Assembly: GCF_000242435.1 (NCBI RefSeq)
Contig: NZ_JH591187.1
Coordinates: forward strand, 867,512 to 931,511
Source of the DNA: Dialister succinatiphilus YIT 11850
GTDB lineage: Bacteria > Bacillota > Negativicutes > Veillonellales > Dialisteraceae
Direction: 5' to 3'
DNA length: 64,000 bases
A program made the translations under genes and the position numbers. Below are positions 1 through 8,654 of the stretch, one piece after another. Numbering within the stretch: the stretch's first letter is position 1; every line of letters starts with the position of its first letter. Under the pieces are notes generated by a model, which searched no databases, had not been told where the DNA came from, and worked only from the letters and a program-made list of their open reading frames with translations.

Positions 1-23
1 CTCTGGCCTGCGGATCATGCTCC

Positions 24-491
24 TCACAGATTCTGATTCTTTTTAGCGCAGTCCCTGCAGTAGCCATAGAATTTCAGCTGGTAATCTACAATGTCAAAGC
101 CGTTTTCCTTTTTGATTTTTTCCTTTACCTCATTAAGGAAGTCGTAGGAGAATTCTGTCACCTTCCCACAGCCAAGGCAGATGAGATGATGATGAGAGTG
201 GGACAGGTTATGGTCATTTAATTCATAACGGCTCCTGCCGTCGCCGAAGTCCAGTTTTTTTAGAAGCTCCAGATGGGTGAAGAGCTCCAGGGAACGATAC
301 ACAGTGGCCAGACCGATGTCGGGATTTTCGTCCCGTACCATTTCATATACATCTTCAGCGCTCATATGGTTTTCTTTGCTGTCCAGGAAAGCCTGCAGAA
401 TGATCTGGCGCTGAGTGGTGAATTTATACTTATGCTCCCTGATTTTCTTTTTCAGGGTATTCATAATGGTCGATTTTTTCATATTTCGCAT
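24..491 (-). CDS. fur: Fur family metal-responsive repressor
   Basis: A 155-residue Fur-family regulator, a cytoplasmic DNA-binding repressor that normally senses Fe(II) or a related metal. The N-terminal half carries the winged helix, with the family's typical LATVYRSLELF recognition segment at about residues 61-71. The C-terminal half has the metal/dimerisation region: a His cluster (HSHHH, about 98-102) followed by two CxxC pairs (CLGC and CRDC) that usually bind structural zinc. GGAGG sits 5 nt before the ATG. It is the last gene of the recJ-relA-dtd-MBL-AI-2E operon, 10 bp after the AI-2E gene. PerR or Zur specificity cannot be excluded from sequence. Confidence 0.93.
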   Translation of the reverse strand: MRNMKKSTIMNTLKKKIREHKYKFTTQRQIILQAFLDSKENHMSAEDVYEMVRDENPDIGLATVYRSLELFTHLELLKKLDFGDGRSRYELNDHNLSHSHHHLICLGCGKVTEFSYDFLNEVKEKIKKENGFDIVDYQLKFYGYCRDCAKKNQNL

Positions 492-501
492 AATCCCTCC
501 G

Positions 502-1554
502 CTATCTTACTTTTTTATATCTGTCGTAGAACCACATGTGTTTTAAAAGGATCTGCAGCACCGCCACCAGGGGCACTGCAATCATCATGCCCAGGACACC
601 GAAGATTTTGCCTCCGATAAGGACACCAGCAATAATGGCTACCGGGTGCACGTTAATAATGCTGCCCATAAGTTTGGGCATAACGAAATGTCCATCCACC
701 TGCTGCACGATAATATAGAAAAAGATGACCTGAAGCATGACAGTGGTTCCCTGGAGGAGACCAAGAAGCACCGGCGGAATGGCGCCGATGATAGGGCCGA
801 TGAGAGGAACCATTTCCACAATGCCCGCCAGTAGGCCGATGACCAGAGGATAGGGAATATTCAGGGTCCACATGCCTATAAAAACCACCACTGCCATCAA
901 GGTGGAAAGAAGGAGCTGACCACGAATATAGGCATTCAGCACAAAATGGATTTCCTTAAAAAGCTCTTCCAGATGATGATGGAAACGATCTGGAAAAATG
1001 TGGATGAACGCATTGACGAAGTACCCTCCTCTTTTCATCATATAGAAAGTAATGAAGGGCACCACAATGAGTTCCACTACTGTACTGGCAAAGGAAAAAA
1101 TAGCAGACAGGCTGAAGGAAGCAATTTTCAGCGTATATTCACCAATATCCTGGAGGATGCGGGCAAACAGAGATTTGGCTTCCGGCGGCATCAGAGAAAG
1201 CTGATACTGCTTTTCCAGTTCCGGAACAGCCTGCTGCACCGCTGCCAGCATCCCTGGTACGCTTTTAATGAACTCCTGGAATTCGGAAATAAAAGGTACG
1301 AAGATATGGACGCCGATGAGGTAAATCACTGCAATGAAAAGAGCAAAGGAAAAGAGGATGGCAAAATCATAGGGAAATCGTGTCCATCCCATTTTCTGGG
1401 TCTGCCCGTATACCGCATGGGCCACAGGATTCAGGAGGGTGGTGATGATAAGAGACACTACGAAGGGAAAGAGCACCGATGGCGCTGCTATGATGATGGC
1501 TGCAAAGCCGGCAGCAATGGCCACCCTCAGCCAGAATTCAACACCCCATTTCAT
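502..1554 (-). CDS. AI-2E family permease (UPF0118)
   Basis: A 350-residue polytopic membrane protein of the AI-2E/UPF0118 family (PF01594). Hydrophobic segments are visible at about residues 10-40, 55-90, 145-180 and repeatedly between 205 and 345. The family-type GLLAGIVEMVPLIGPIIGAIP stretch lies in the last third (about 240-260). Members have been linked to AI-2 export or Na+/H+ antiport; the substrate here is unknown. Its ATG overlaps the stop of the metallo-beta-lactamase gene by 4 bp (ATGA), so the two are translationally coupled. Confidence 0.88.
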   Translation of the reverse strand: MKWGVEFWLRVAIAAGFAAIIIAAPSVLFPFVVSLIITTLLNPVAHAVYGQTQKMGWTRFPYDFAILFSFALFIAVIYLIGVHIFVPFISEFQEFIKSVPGMLAAVQQAVPELEKQYQLSLMPPEAKSLFARILQDIGEYTLKIASFSLSAIFSFASTVVELIVVPFITFYMMKRGGYFVNAFIHIFPDRFHHHLEELFKEIHFVLNAYIRGQLLLSTLMAVVVFIGMWTLNIPYPLVIGLLAGIVEMVPLIGPIIGAIPPVLLGLLQGTTVMLQVIFFYIIVQQVDGHFVMPKLMGSIINVHPVAIIAGVLIGGKIFGVLGMMIAVPLVAVLQILLKHMWFYDRYKKVR

Positions 1555-2195
1555 AGAATGCCTCCGGTAAGGAAAGGATTTGTCTTCTTTTCCTGTCCAA
1601 TGGTGGTCTGCTCTCCGTGTCCGGAAAGAACCACCGTACTGTCAGGCAGAGAAAAGAGGTTCTTCTTAATGGTGCCGGTCAGCTCTTTAAGGCTTCCGCC
1701 GGGAAAATCGGTACGGCCGATGGAACCCTGAAAAAGGGAGTCTCCTGTAAATACAAGGCCTTCCCTCTTCATGTAGAAGGAAATACCGCCGGGCGTATGG
1801 CCGGCCGTGTCGATGACCTGAAATGTATAGCCGCAGGTTTCAATTTCATCGCCGTTCTTCACCCATACATCTGCATCGTCCACTAAAGTGGGCACAGGAA
1901 ACATATAGGACAGGTTCTTCTCCGGGTCCCGCAAAAAAGGCTGATCCCTTTTATCCATGTACATTTTGGCCGCCGGAAACGCTTTTCGCAGCTCATTCAT
2001 GCCGGCCATATGGTCTACATGCCCGTGAGTGAGGAAAATGGACCTGAGATGGATTTTCTTTTCACTGATGGCTTTTATATAATGCTCCGGCGAGAAGGAA
2101 GGATCTACCACCAGCCCTTCCATGGTTTCCTCATTGTACAGAATATATGTGTTTGTCATGAAAGGTCCAAGGACCATGTACATAATCTTCATCAT
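1551..2195 (-). CDS. MBL-fold metallohydrolase (glyoxalase II-like)
   Basis: A 214-residue metallo-beta-lactamase fold hydrolase. It has the metal-binding motif THGHVDH at about residues 56-62, a downstream GHTPGG, an acidic FTGDSLF strand and a late SGHGEQT histidine, which matches the dinuclear Zn site of the hydroxyacylglutathione-hydrolase-like branch. It is probably a cytoplasmic thioester or related hydrolase, but the substrate cannot be told. It lies between dtd (12 bp upstream) and the AI-2E permease (4-bp overlap) in the recJ-to-fur operon. Confidence 0.88.
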   Translation of the reverse strand: MMKIMYMVLGPFMTNTYILYNEETMEGLVVDPSFSPEHYIKAISEKKIHLRSIFLTHGHVDHMAGMNELRKAFPAAKMYMDKRDQPFLRDPEKNLSYMFPVPTLVDDADVWVKNGDEIETCGYTFQVIDTAGHTPGGISFYMKREGLVFTGDSLFQGSIGRTDFPGGSLKELTGTIKKNLFSLPDSTVVLSGHGEQTTIGQEKKTNPFLTGGIL

Positions 2196-2207
2196 ATAGC
2201 TCCGGTT

Positions 2208-2657
2208 TTAAAAATTCTTTTCACTGTCAAGAAGAATGGTCACAGGGCCATCATTTTCCAAGGCCACCTTCATGTAGGTGCGGAAGACGCCGGTTCCCAC
2301 TGTAAGGCTCTCTCTTTCACATTTTTCCACCACCAGGCGGTAAAGTTCATCGGCTCGGTCCGGCGCCTCGGCTTCCGTAAAACTGGGCCGTCTTCCATGG
2401 CGGGCATCGCCATAGAGAGTGAATTGGGAAACGATGGAAAGCTCCCCTTTGATGTCAAGAAGAGACAGGTTCAGTTTCCCTGCTTCATCTTCAAAAATAC
2501 GGAGGTGGAGAATTTTGTCAACTATGTAGTCGGCATCCTTTTCTGAATCTCCCTTTTTCACGCCGAGAAGGACGGAAAGTCCCTTCCCGATGGAGGAAAC
2601 TTCTTTTCCCTCCGAATCTACTCTGCACCAGTTACAACGCTGTACCACTGCTCTCAT
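2208..2657 (-). CDS. dtd: D-aminoacyl-tRNA deacylase
   Basis: A 149-residue DTD, which removes D-amino acids mischarged onto tRNA. It has the two family motifs: SQFTLYGD (about 78-85) and NDGPVT near the C-terminus, the cross-subunit motif that gives chiral selectivity. I chose the ATG at 2657 (protein begins MRAVVQR, the usual family start) because AGGGAG lies about 7 nt upstream. The alternative ATG at 2663 would sit directly on the ribosome-binding site and overlap the relA stop. Confidence 0.93.
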   Translation of the reverse strand: MRAVVQRCNWCRVDSEGKEVSSIGKGLSVLLGVKKGDSEKDADYIVDKILHLRIFEDEAGKLNLSLLDIKGELSIVSQFTLYGDARHGRRPSFTEAEAPDRADELYRLVVEKCERESLTVGTGVFRTYMKVALENDGPVTILLDSEKNF

Positions 2658-2659
2658 AA

Positions 2660-5068
2660 TCATTCTCCCTGCATGGAATGCATGCGTCTTACAGAATGGA
2701 CGCCCTTGATTCTTCTGATTTTTGTCATAATATAATCCAGCTGCTGCAGGTCCTTGATCTGGATACCCAGATGCATGACTGCCATGCCGTTGTTTTCAAC
2801 TTTCACGTTGGCTTTGGAAACGGAAAGTTTCATCTCCGTCAATGCCGCCAGAATATCCGCCATCAAACCGGTCCGATCGTAGCTGATGACTTCGATGGTT
2901 ACCAGGAACATACTGCTTGTCTGTTCTTCCCAGGACACGTCGATCATGCGGTCCTTATCGGGGAAATTGATGGCATTGGGACAGTCTGCCCGATGCACCG
3001 ACACGCCGCGGCCTCTGGTAACAAACCCTACGATATCATCACCAGGCACCGGGTTGCAGCACTTGGACAGGTGCACCACCAGTCCTTCTTCCCCTTTCAC
3101 CAGCACTCCGCTGTTGGAACGGGTCTTCACGCTCCGCATTTTCAGATTTTCCAGAGCTTTGGCCGTCTTCTGGGCCGCAGGTTTCTGGGCATTCAGTTCC
3201 CGCTTGTAAAGTTCCGTCAGTTTCAGTATGACGCTCTTCACTGCCACACCGCCAAATCCCACGGAAGCCAGCATATCTTCGGTGTTCATATTGTTGAACG
3301 TCCTAGCCACCTGGGCAAGCCGGTCCCTGGCAATCAGCTTCTTCCATTCATACCCCAGCCGGTCCGCTTCCTGGATAAGGGCTTCCTGACCTCTGGAAAT
3401 ATTTTCGCTGCGGTTTTCCTTCTTGAACCAGCTCCTGATTTTCGCCTTGGAGTCCGCCGCTCCTACCATATTGATCCAGTCGTAGCTGGGTTTCCCGGTT
3501 TTGGACGTAATAATGGAAACAATATCGCCGTTCTTCAGCTTCGTATCCAGAGGCACGATTTTGTTATTGACCTTGGCTCCCACGCAGCGGTTTCCCACTT
3601 CCGTATGGATACGATAGGCAAAATCGATAGGAATAGACCCTTTAGGAAGGTTAATGACATCCCCTTTCGGTGTGAACACGAAAACTTCATCGGAGAATAC
3701 ATCCAGCTTCAGGGCATTCATGAATTCCTTGGGATTGCTGGTATCCTGCCATTCCAGAATGCGGCGGAGCCAGCTGATTTTAGCATCAAAGTCTTTGGAA
3801 CCGGCCTGTTTCCCTTCCTTGTACCGCCAGTGGGCAGCCACGCCATATTCGGAAATATGGTGCATTTCCCAGGTACGGATCTGTATTTCCACAGGCTGCC
3901 CCCTGGTGCCGATAACCGTGGTATGAAGGGACTGGTACATGTTGGGCTTCGGCACAGCAATATAATCCTTGAATCGGTTGGGCAGCGGTTTCCACAGGGA
4001 ATGGGCAATACCCAGCACCGCATAGCACTGGGGGATGGTATCCACAATGACTCTCACTGCATAGAGGTCGTAAATCTGGGACAAATCCTTATTATCCCTT
4101 TTCATTTTCTTATAAATGCTGTAGAAATGCTTGGGTCTACCGGTAATGGTAGCCTTAATGCCGGCTTCCTCGATATGGTCATGGAGCACCCTCATGGTAT
4201 CATTGACGATTTCTTCACGGGCTTTCCTCTTCTGTTTCATCTGCCGCACCAGATCGTAGTATTCTTCCGGATGCAGGTAATGGAAACAGAGATCTTCCAG
4301 TTCCCACTTAATGTTGTAAATACCAAGGCGATGAGCCAGGGGCGCATAGATTTCAATAGTTTCCTTGGCAATGCGCTGCTGTTTCTCCCGGCGGAATACT
4401 CCAAGGGTTCGCATATTGTGCAGACGGTCTGCCAGCTTGATGACCACCACTCGAATATCCTTGGCCATGGCCAGGAACATTTTACGGAAATTTTCCAGCT
4501 GCTGGTCTTCCTTATCTTTATAGTGGAACTGGGAAAGCTTGGTCACCCCGTCTACCAGAAAGGCTACTTCCTCGCCAAACATCATCTTGATATCTTCCAG
4601 CGTATATTCCGTATCCTCCACTACATCGTGAAGAAGAGCCGCCATAATGCCCTGGGGATCCATTTCCAGCTCTGCCAGAATGTAGGCTACAGCCAGAGGG
4701 TGGATGATATAAGGCTCTCCGGTGGCGCGGACCTGGGCTGCATGGGCCTTGCTGGCCAGCTCATAGGCCTCCTCTATGGCCTCCAGGCTCTTTGGATCCT
4801 TGATATAGGTTTTCACCTTATCCATGAGGCGCTTATATTCTTCTTCTTTTTCACCGCCCCAGTCCTTTTTCTGTTTCTGCCTTTCCACATACTCTTCCTG
4901 GTGAATTAGGAATTCAGCCAGCGTGGAAGCAGAGGCATCGGTATGAATGGTTTCCTCATTCAGATTCTGGTTAAAAACACCGGCCAGATTGGTGGTTTTT
5001 GGAAGAGCCGGCATTTCTTCTTCCTTTACATTTTCTTTTTTATCCATATTTTCATTCATCATGCCCAC
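2660..5068 (-). CDS. relA: Bifunctional (p)ppGpp synthetase/hydrolase (RelA/SpoT)
   Basis: An 802-residue long RSH protein that makes and degrades the alarmone (p)ppGpp. In order: a non-conserved ~75-residue N-terminal extension; the HD hydrolase domain with an intact LLHDVVEDT (about 145-153); the synthetase domain with the ratio-determining YDLYAVRVI and the EIQIRT block (about 330-440); a TGS domain starting VFVFTPKGD (about 465-525); a CC/zinc-finger region (SKCCNPVPGDD, about 675); and a C-terminal ACT domain. The intact HD motif predicts hydrolase activity. It overlaps the recJ end by 17 bp, which puts the two in one transcript. Confidence 0.95.
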   Translation of the reverse strand: MGMMNENMDKKENVKEEEMPALPKTTNLAGVFNQNLNEETIHTDASASTLAEFLIHQEEYVERQKQKKDWGGEKEEEYKRLMDKVKTYIKDPKSLEAIEEAYELASKAHAAQVRATGEPYIIHPLAVAYILAELEMDPQGIMAALLHDVVEDTEYTLEDIKMMFGEEVAFLVDGVTKLSQFHYKDKEDQQLENFRKMFLAMAKDIRVVVIKLADRLHNMRTLGVFRREKQQRIAKETIEIYAPLAHRLGIYNIKWELEDLCFHYLHPEEYYDLVRQMKQKRKAREEIVNDTMRVLHDHIEEAGIKATITGRPKHFYSIYKKMKRDNKDLSQIYDLYAVRVIVDTIPQCYAVLGIAHSLWKPLPNRFKDYIAVPKPNMYQSLHTTVIGTRGQPVEIQIRTWEMHHISEYGVAAHWRYKEGKQAGSKDFDAKISWLRRILEWQDTSNPKEFMNALKLDVFSDEVFVFTPKGDVINLPKGSIPIDFAYRIHTEVGNRCVGAKVNNKIVPLDTKLKNGDIVSIITSKTGKPSYDWINMVGAADSKAKIRSWFKKENRSENISRGQEALIQEADRLGYEWKKLIARDRLAQVARTFNNMNTEDMLASVGFGGVAVKSVILKLTELYKRELNAQKPAAQKTAKALENLKMRSVKTRSNSGVLVKGEEGLVVHLSKCCNPVPGDDIVGFVTRGRGVSVHRADCPNAINFPDKDRMIDVSWEEQTSSMFLVTIEVISYDRTGLMADILAALTEMKLSVSKANVKVENNGMAVMHLGIQIKDLQQLDYIMTKIRRIKGVHSVRRMHSMQGE

Positions 5069-7061
5069 CCTCCTGGGTTCTATGCTTTCTATAAATAGAA
5101 GAAGTCAAAAGATCAAGTTTACGGGCCACCAGCCGTTTCTGGTAGAAGTCTTCCCCATTTCTGGAAAATCTTGACAGGATTTCCAATTCCTCGAAAACCG
5201 CCAGGGCCATCCCCAGCTTCACCGGTTCAAAGCCGTATTTTTTTCTCATGAGGTAATGGACCTCCCGCACCGGTTTGGCCATGGTGCGAAGAATAAGAGA
5301 AAGCTTTCTGTACACATCTACCAGATAATCCCTATCCAGCAGGCAGGCCTCTTCCTGTCTTATATCCCTGCCGATGAGCTGCACATGCTCCCCGTACCAT
5401 TCATGCACCTCCGGCTCAAAGACCAGATCCACCACGTCTCCTGCCTGGCAGGGATTCTCTTCCCCTACGCCCCAGAAAATAGCGTCCACCAGACCGCTGT
5501 CTCCGGAAATCTGGCACTTGAAGTGCCGTCCGTCAGCCCCCATATGCCGGGCTGTTTCCACAAAGGCATGGTTCATGGCAAAGAGAGGTTTGGGATTATC
5601 TGCACCGCAGGGTTCCAAAAGGTCTAAAGAGTGGATAAAATCAAGACTCACATCCTTTAATGACAGTTCCTCCTCCACATCCAGCACCGGAATACAGTCT
5701 TCCTCTGTCAGCACCGATGCGGCATACCTGTTCATGCGCCGGCGCAGCTCCGGTATCTTCTCCTCTGCAATGGAAAAGCCTGCTGCCATCTTGTGACCGC
5801 CAAACTGAAGCAGAATGTCAGACTGGGCGGAAAGGGCTTTATAAATATTAAAAGCAGGAATACTCCGGCAGGATCCTTTCCCTATACCATCCCTCACTGT
5901 AATCACGAAAACGGGACGATGGCACGATTCCAGAATACGGGAAGCCACGATACCGATGACACCGGGATGCCAGTCCTTCCCGTCCACCACAACGGCCATG
6001 TCATTTTCTATGCCAAGCTCTGCCATGCGGCTTTTGGCCTGTTCAAAAATATCCCGTTCGATCTGCTGCCTCATAGTATTGATTTCACAAAGCTTTTGAG
6101 CCAGTCTTTCCGCTTCCTCTGCGGACTCTGTAGTCATGAGGCGAACCCCTTCCGATGCCCGGGCAATGCGGCCTGCCGCATTCAGCCTAGGCGCCAGGCC
6201 GAAGGATACCTGATCCGCCCGCCGGATTTCCGTAGTGTCATCATGAACAATGCCGGAAGCCTTAAGCAGCGCCGCCAGCCCCTTGATAGGAGTATGAATA
6301 AACCGCTTCATTCCCTCCTTTACAAGAATACGGTTCTCTCCGGTCAGAGACACCACGTCGGCAATGGTACCAAGAGCCGCCAGCTCCACGGTTCCATCAT
6401 AATCTCTTCCCAGCCGTTTCATATAAAGTCCCCGGCACAACGTGTAGGCCACACCGCAGCCGGCCAGCTCCTTATAGGGGTAGGGGCAGTCCTTCTGGTG
6501 AGGATTTAAAACCGCTACGCAGGAAGGCAAAAGCTCCGGCGGAGTATGGTGATCGGTGACAATGATATCAAGCCCCTTCGGCGCCTCGCTGATAAGAGCA
6601 GCAGAACTGATGCCACAGTCTACTGTTATCAGAAGATGATATCCTTCCTCTGCCAGATGGTTCACTGCCTCCCTGTTCAGACCATACCCTTCCTTTTCTC
6701 TCTGGGGAATGTAGTATCCCACATCCGCTCCAAGGGAAGAAAGGCAGCGCATCATGATGGAAGTAGATGTAATCCCATCGACATCGTAGTCCCCATACAC
6801 TACGATTTTTTCATGCTGATCTATGGCCTGCAGAATGCGGCTCACCGCTTTGTCCATACCCTTCATGAGGAAAGGATCTGACAGATGATCCAGATTGTCA
6901 TAAAGGAAATGAGACAGTTTCTCTTCGCTGTCAATGCCCCGATGCATCAGGATCCGGGCCAGCTCCTCCGGAATGCCATGGGAGGCGAAAAAAGAAGGGA
7001 TTTCCTCTCCTTCCCTATGGATTTTGATATGCCATTTATACTTCTGTTTGTCTCTATTCAT
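5052..7061 (-). CDS. recJ: Single-stranded-DNA exonuclease RecJ
   Basis: A 669-residue RecJ, the DHH-superfamily 5'-3' ssDNA exonuclease of recombination and repair. DHH-domain motifs include VVYGDYDVDG (about 85-94) and TDHHTPPE (about 172-179). The DHHA1 motif GGHKMAAGF lies at about 415-423, followed by the OB-fold and a ~100-residue C-terminal extension as seen in Firmicute RecJ. GAGG lies 7 nt before the ATG. It is the first gene of a six-gene minus-strand operon that ends in fur. Confidence 0.95.
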   Translation of the reverse strand: MNRDKQKYKWHIKIHREGEEIPSFFASHGIPEELARILMHRGIDSEEKLSHFLYDNLDHLSDPFLMKGMDKAVSRILQAIDQHEKIVVYGDYDVDGITSTSIMMRCLSSLGADVGYYIPQREKEGYGLNREAVNHLAEEGYHLLITVDCGISSAALISEAPKGLDIIVTDHHTPPELLPSCVAVLNPHQKDCPYPYKELAGCGVAYTLCRGLYMKRLGRDYDGTVELAALGTIADVVSLTGENRILVKEGMKRFIHTPIKGLAALLKASGIVHDDTTEIRRADQVSFGLAPRLNAAGRIARASEGVRLMTTESAEEAERLAQKLCEINTMRQQIERDIFEQAKSRMAELGIENDMAVVVDGKDWHPGVIGIVASRILESCHRPVFVITVRDGIGKGSCRSIPAFNIYKALSAQSDILLQFGGHKMAAGFSIAEEKIPELRRRMNRYAASVLTEEDCIPVLDVEEELSLKDVSLDFIHSLDLLEPCGADNPKPLFAMNHAFVETARHMGADGRHFKCQISGDSGLVDAIFWGVGEENPCQAGDVVDLVFEPEVHEWYGEHVQLIGRDIRQEEACLLDRDYLVDVYRKLSLILRTMAKPVREVHYLMRKKYGFEPVKLGMALAVFEELEILSRFSRNGEDFYQKRLVARKLDLLTSSIYRKHRTQEGGHDE

Positions 7062-7071
7062 AAAAAATCCT

Positions 7072-7147
7072 CAATTCTCATTCTTATTTTCCCTGTTATT
7101 TTATCACCTTTTATTCTCAATGACTACCGCATATTATCATTCTCAAT
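7072..7147 (-). promoter_or_regulatory. Candidate promoter/Fur-like operator of recJ operon
   Basis: Upstream of recJ the minus strand has a -10-like TAAAAT (7098-7103) without a good -35. Around it are three copies of the hexamer GAGAAT (7074-7079, 7113-7118, 7139-7144), one directly next to GATAAT (7133-7138). GATAAT-like hexamer repeats are the building block of classical Fur boxes, and the operon ends with fur. Autoregulation is inference; the third, inverted hexamer of a full Fur box is not seen. Confidence 0.35.
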
Positions 7148-7157
7148 AAAATCCAAT

Positions 7158-7186
7158 AAAAAAAACCCGGAGCGCCCTGCTCCGGG
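7158..7186 (-). terminator. Rho-independent terminator of YbjN-like gene
   Basis: A GC-rich stem CCCGGAGC/GCTCCGGG followed on the minus strand by eight T, 10 bp past the stop codon at 7197. Confidence 0.85.
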
Positions 7187-7196
7187 GAAGAAACCC

Positions 7197-7643
7197 TTAT
7201 TCCCAGGCTTCCTTCATAATATTTTTATATTCAGAATTCAGGTGATCCACCACCACATCAAGCACTACCCGAACAATTTCCGGATCAAAGCTGTCATTGG
7301 TGCTGGGCAGGCAGCAATCCAGGAAAATGGAGCCGTCATCTGCAGCCACATACTTGAAAACTTTGTAGCTTCTGTTCAGCGTGTTCAAATATTCCAGGAA
7401 CTTAGCCTTGTTGGAATCCTTCACCAGCTGGCTTCCTACCTGTACACGGATAATGGTATAAATGGTATTGTCTGTAATGATACCCATGGGAATGGTCTGC
7501 CCTTCCACCTTGATATTGGACTGGAAAACCACCGTATCCGCTTCATCATGGACTTCATTCTTATTGAAGAAATTCATATTATTCTTCTGAATATACGCTT
7601 CAAACTTCTTTGCTTTCAGATTCACTCTTTTTTCTTCTGCCAT
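7197..7643 (-). CDS. YbjN-domain protein (type III chaperone-like fold)
   Basis: A 148-residue soluble protein without signal peptide or membrane segments. It resembles YbjN-domain proteins, small proteins of unclear function with a secretion-chaperone-like fold: FNKNEVHDEADTVVF near the N-terminus, then a beta-rich middle and a helical end. I chose ATG 7643 (MAEEKRV) because GGAAGG lies 8 nt upstream; an in-frame GTG at 7652 would start 9 nt earlier with no better site. It is monocistronic, between its own terminator and the divergent tadA. The family assignment is moderate. Confidence 0.7.
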   Translation of the reverse strand: MAEEKRVNLKAKKFEAYIQKNNMNFFNKNEVHDEADTVVFQSNIKVEGQTIPMGIITDNTIYTIIRVQVGSQLVKDSNKAKFLEYLNTLNRSYKVFKYVAADDGSIFLDCCLPSTNDSFDPEIVRVVLDVVVDHLNSEYKNIMKEAWE

Positions 7644-7773
7644 CAAATTCACCTTCCAGTTAGAAATATAATTAACCTTTCTTTATTCTACCCTGCCTTG
7701 CCATTTATTTCCACATTGATTATGATAATTTCAGAAAAAAATAAAATCCATGAACCAAAGTAAAGGAAATCCC

Positions 7774-8223
7774 ATGACCGATACAGAATACATGATGCTG
7801 GCCCTGGAAGAAGCCAGAAAAGCAGAGGCAGAAGGCGAAATCCCCATTGGCGCCCTGGTGGTATACAGAGACCTCATCATCGCCGCTGCCCACAATGAAA
7901 AAGAAGGGACCCATGACCCCACCGCCCACGCAGAAATCACAGTCCTTCGCAAAGCCGCCCGATTTCTGGGCACATGGCGTTTGACGGGCGCTTCCCTTTA
8001 TGTTACCATAGAACCGTGTCCGATGTGTGCCGGCGCCCTTTTAAATGCAAGAGTCACAAGGCTGATTTACGGATCCCCAAATCCGCAGTACGGAGCGGTG
8101 GACTCCAGATTTCACCTCACCTCTTCTTTCGCCTTAAATCACACCGTGGAAGTTACCTCCGGTATCCTGCAGAAAGAATGTCAGGCGCTGGTAGATGAAT
8201 TCTTCCGCCGTCGGCGCTCATAA
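7774..8223 (+). CDS. tadA: tRNA-specific adenosine-34 deaminase
   Basis: A 149-residue cytidine-deaminase-fold enzyme that converts A34 to inosine in tRNA-Arg(ACG). Zinc and catalytic motifs are HAE (AHAEITVL) and PCPMC (EPCPMCAGAL), with a basic C-terminus. ATG 7774 (MTDTEYM) follows AAAGGA by 6 nt. An ATG eight codons upstream (7750) lacks a site and was not used. A tRNA-Ser gene follows 11 bp downstream on the same strand, so the two may be co-transcribed. Confidence 0.94.
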   Translation: MTDTEYMMLALEEARKAEAEGEIPIGALVVYRDLIIAAAHNEKEGTHDPTAHAEITVLRKAARFLGTWRLTGASLYVTIEPCPMCAGALLNARVTRLIYGSPNPQYGAVDSRFHLTSSFALNHTVEVTSGILQKECQALVDEFFRRRRS

Positions 8224-8234
8224 CTATATTACCT

Positions 8235-8323
8235 GGAGCAGTATCGAAGTGGTCATAACGAGGCGGACTCGAAATCCGTTAGCCCTTCGGGGCCCGTGGG
8301 TTCGAATCCCACCTGCTCCGCCA
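8235..8323 (+). tRNA. tRNA-Ser (anticodon CGA)
   Basis: A full class II tRNA. The 7-bp acceptor stem GGAGCAG/CTGCTCC is followed by G and an encoded CCA. The anticodon loop CTCGAAA gives CGA, reading UCG. There is a long variable arm (TTAGCCCTTCGGGGCC region) and the T loop TTCGAAT. The long variable arm and CGA anticodon identify serine. Confidence 0.97.
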
Positions 8324-8330
8324 AAAGCAA

Positions 8331-8353
8331 AGCACCTTGCGAGGTGCTTTTTT
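8331..8353 (+). terminator. Terminator after tRNA-Ser
   Basis: A perfect 7-bp stem AGCACCT/AGGTGCT with loop TGCG followed by five T, 8 nt after the tRNA CCA. Confidence 0.88.
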
Positions 8354-8654
8354 ATTTCTCAAGCGGATTTTTATTCCGTCATACAGGCAGATGGATTCAA
8401 CGATACGTTAGGAGTGTCACTGCTTAAAGAGAAACCACGAAAGCTGATCTCACAAATCCCAGCAGCAGGCAGAGCGTCTTCATCGGTTCATGGCTTCTGC
8501 CCTATCCACACGGACCTTTCACATCCGTGTTTTCGTGATGCCCTTTTCATAGATATGAATTTCATCTATCAGCCAATGGAAAATCATTTACCCATCATTT
8601 TTCTCCCATGATATAATAATACAAATTACTCAATATACAGGGGAGGTAAATCCA
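8354..8654. other. Noncoding stretch before DUF4127 gene
   Basis: About 300 bp with no convincing gene. It contains a TATAAT at 8612-8617 (plus strand), a probable -10 for the downstream gene without a clear -35, and a GGGAGG ribosome-binding site at 8641-8646. Nothing else recognised. Confidence 0.5.

Noticed and set aside
2678-4909. A 743-residue open frame on the plus strand opposite relA/spoT
   Set aside because: Low-complexity His/Phe-rich composition typical of an antisense frame; the opposite strand carries an intact RSH protein.
8354-8600. SRP (4.5S) RNA after tadA/tRNA-Ser, as in some Firmicutes
   Set aside because: The SRP core GGTCAGG/GGAA/GGTAA arrangement is absent.
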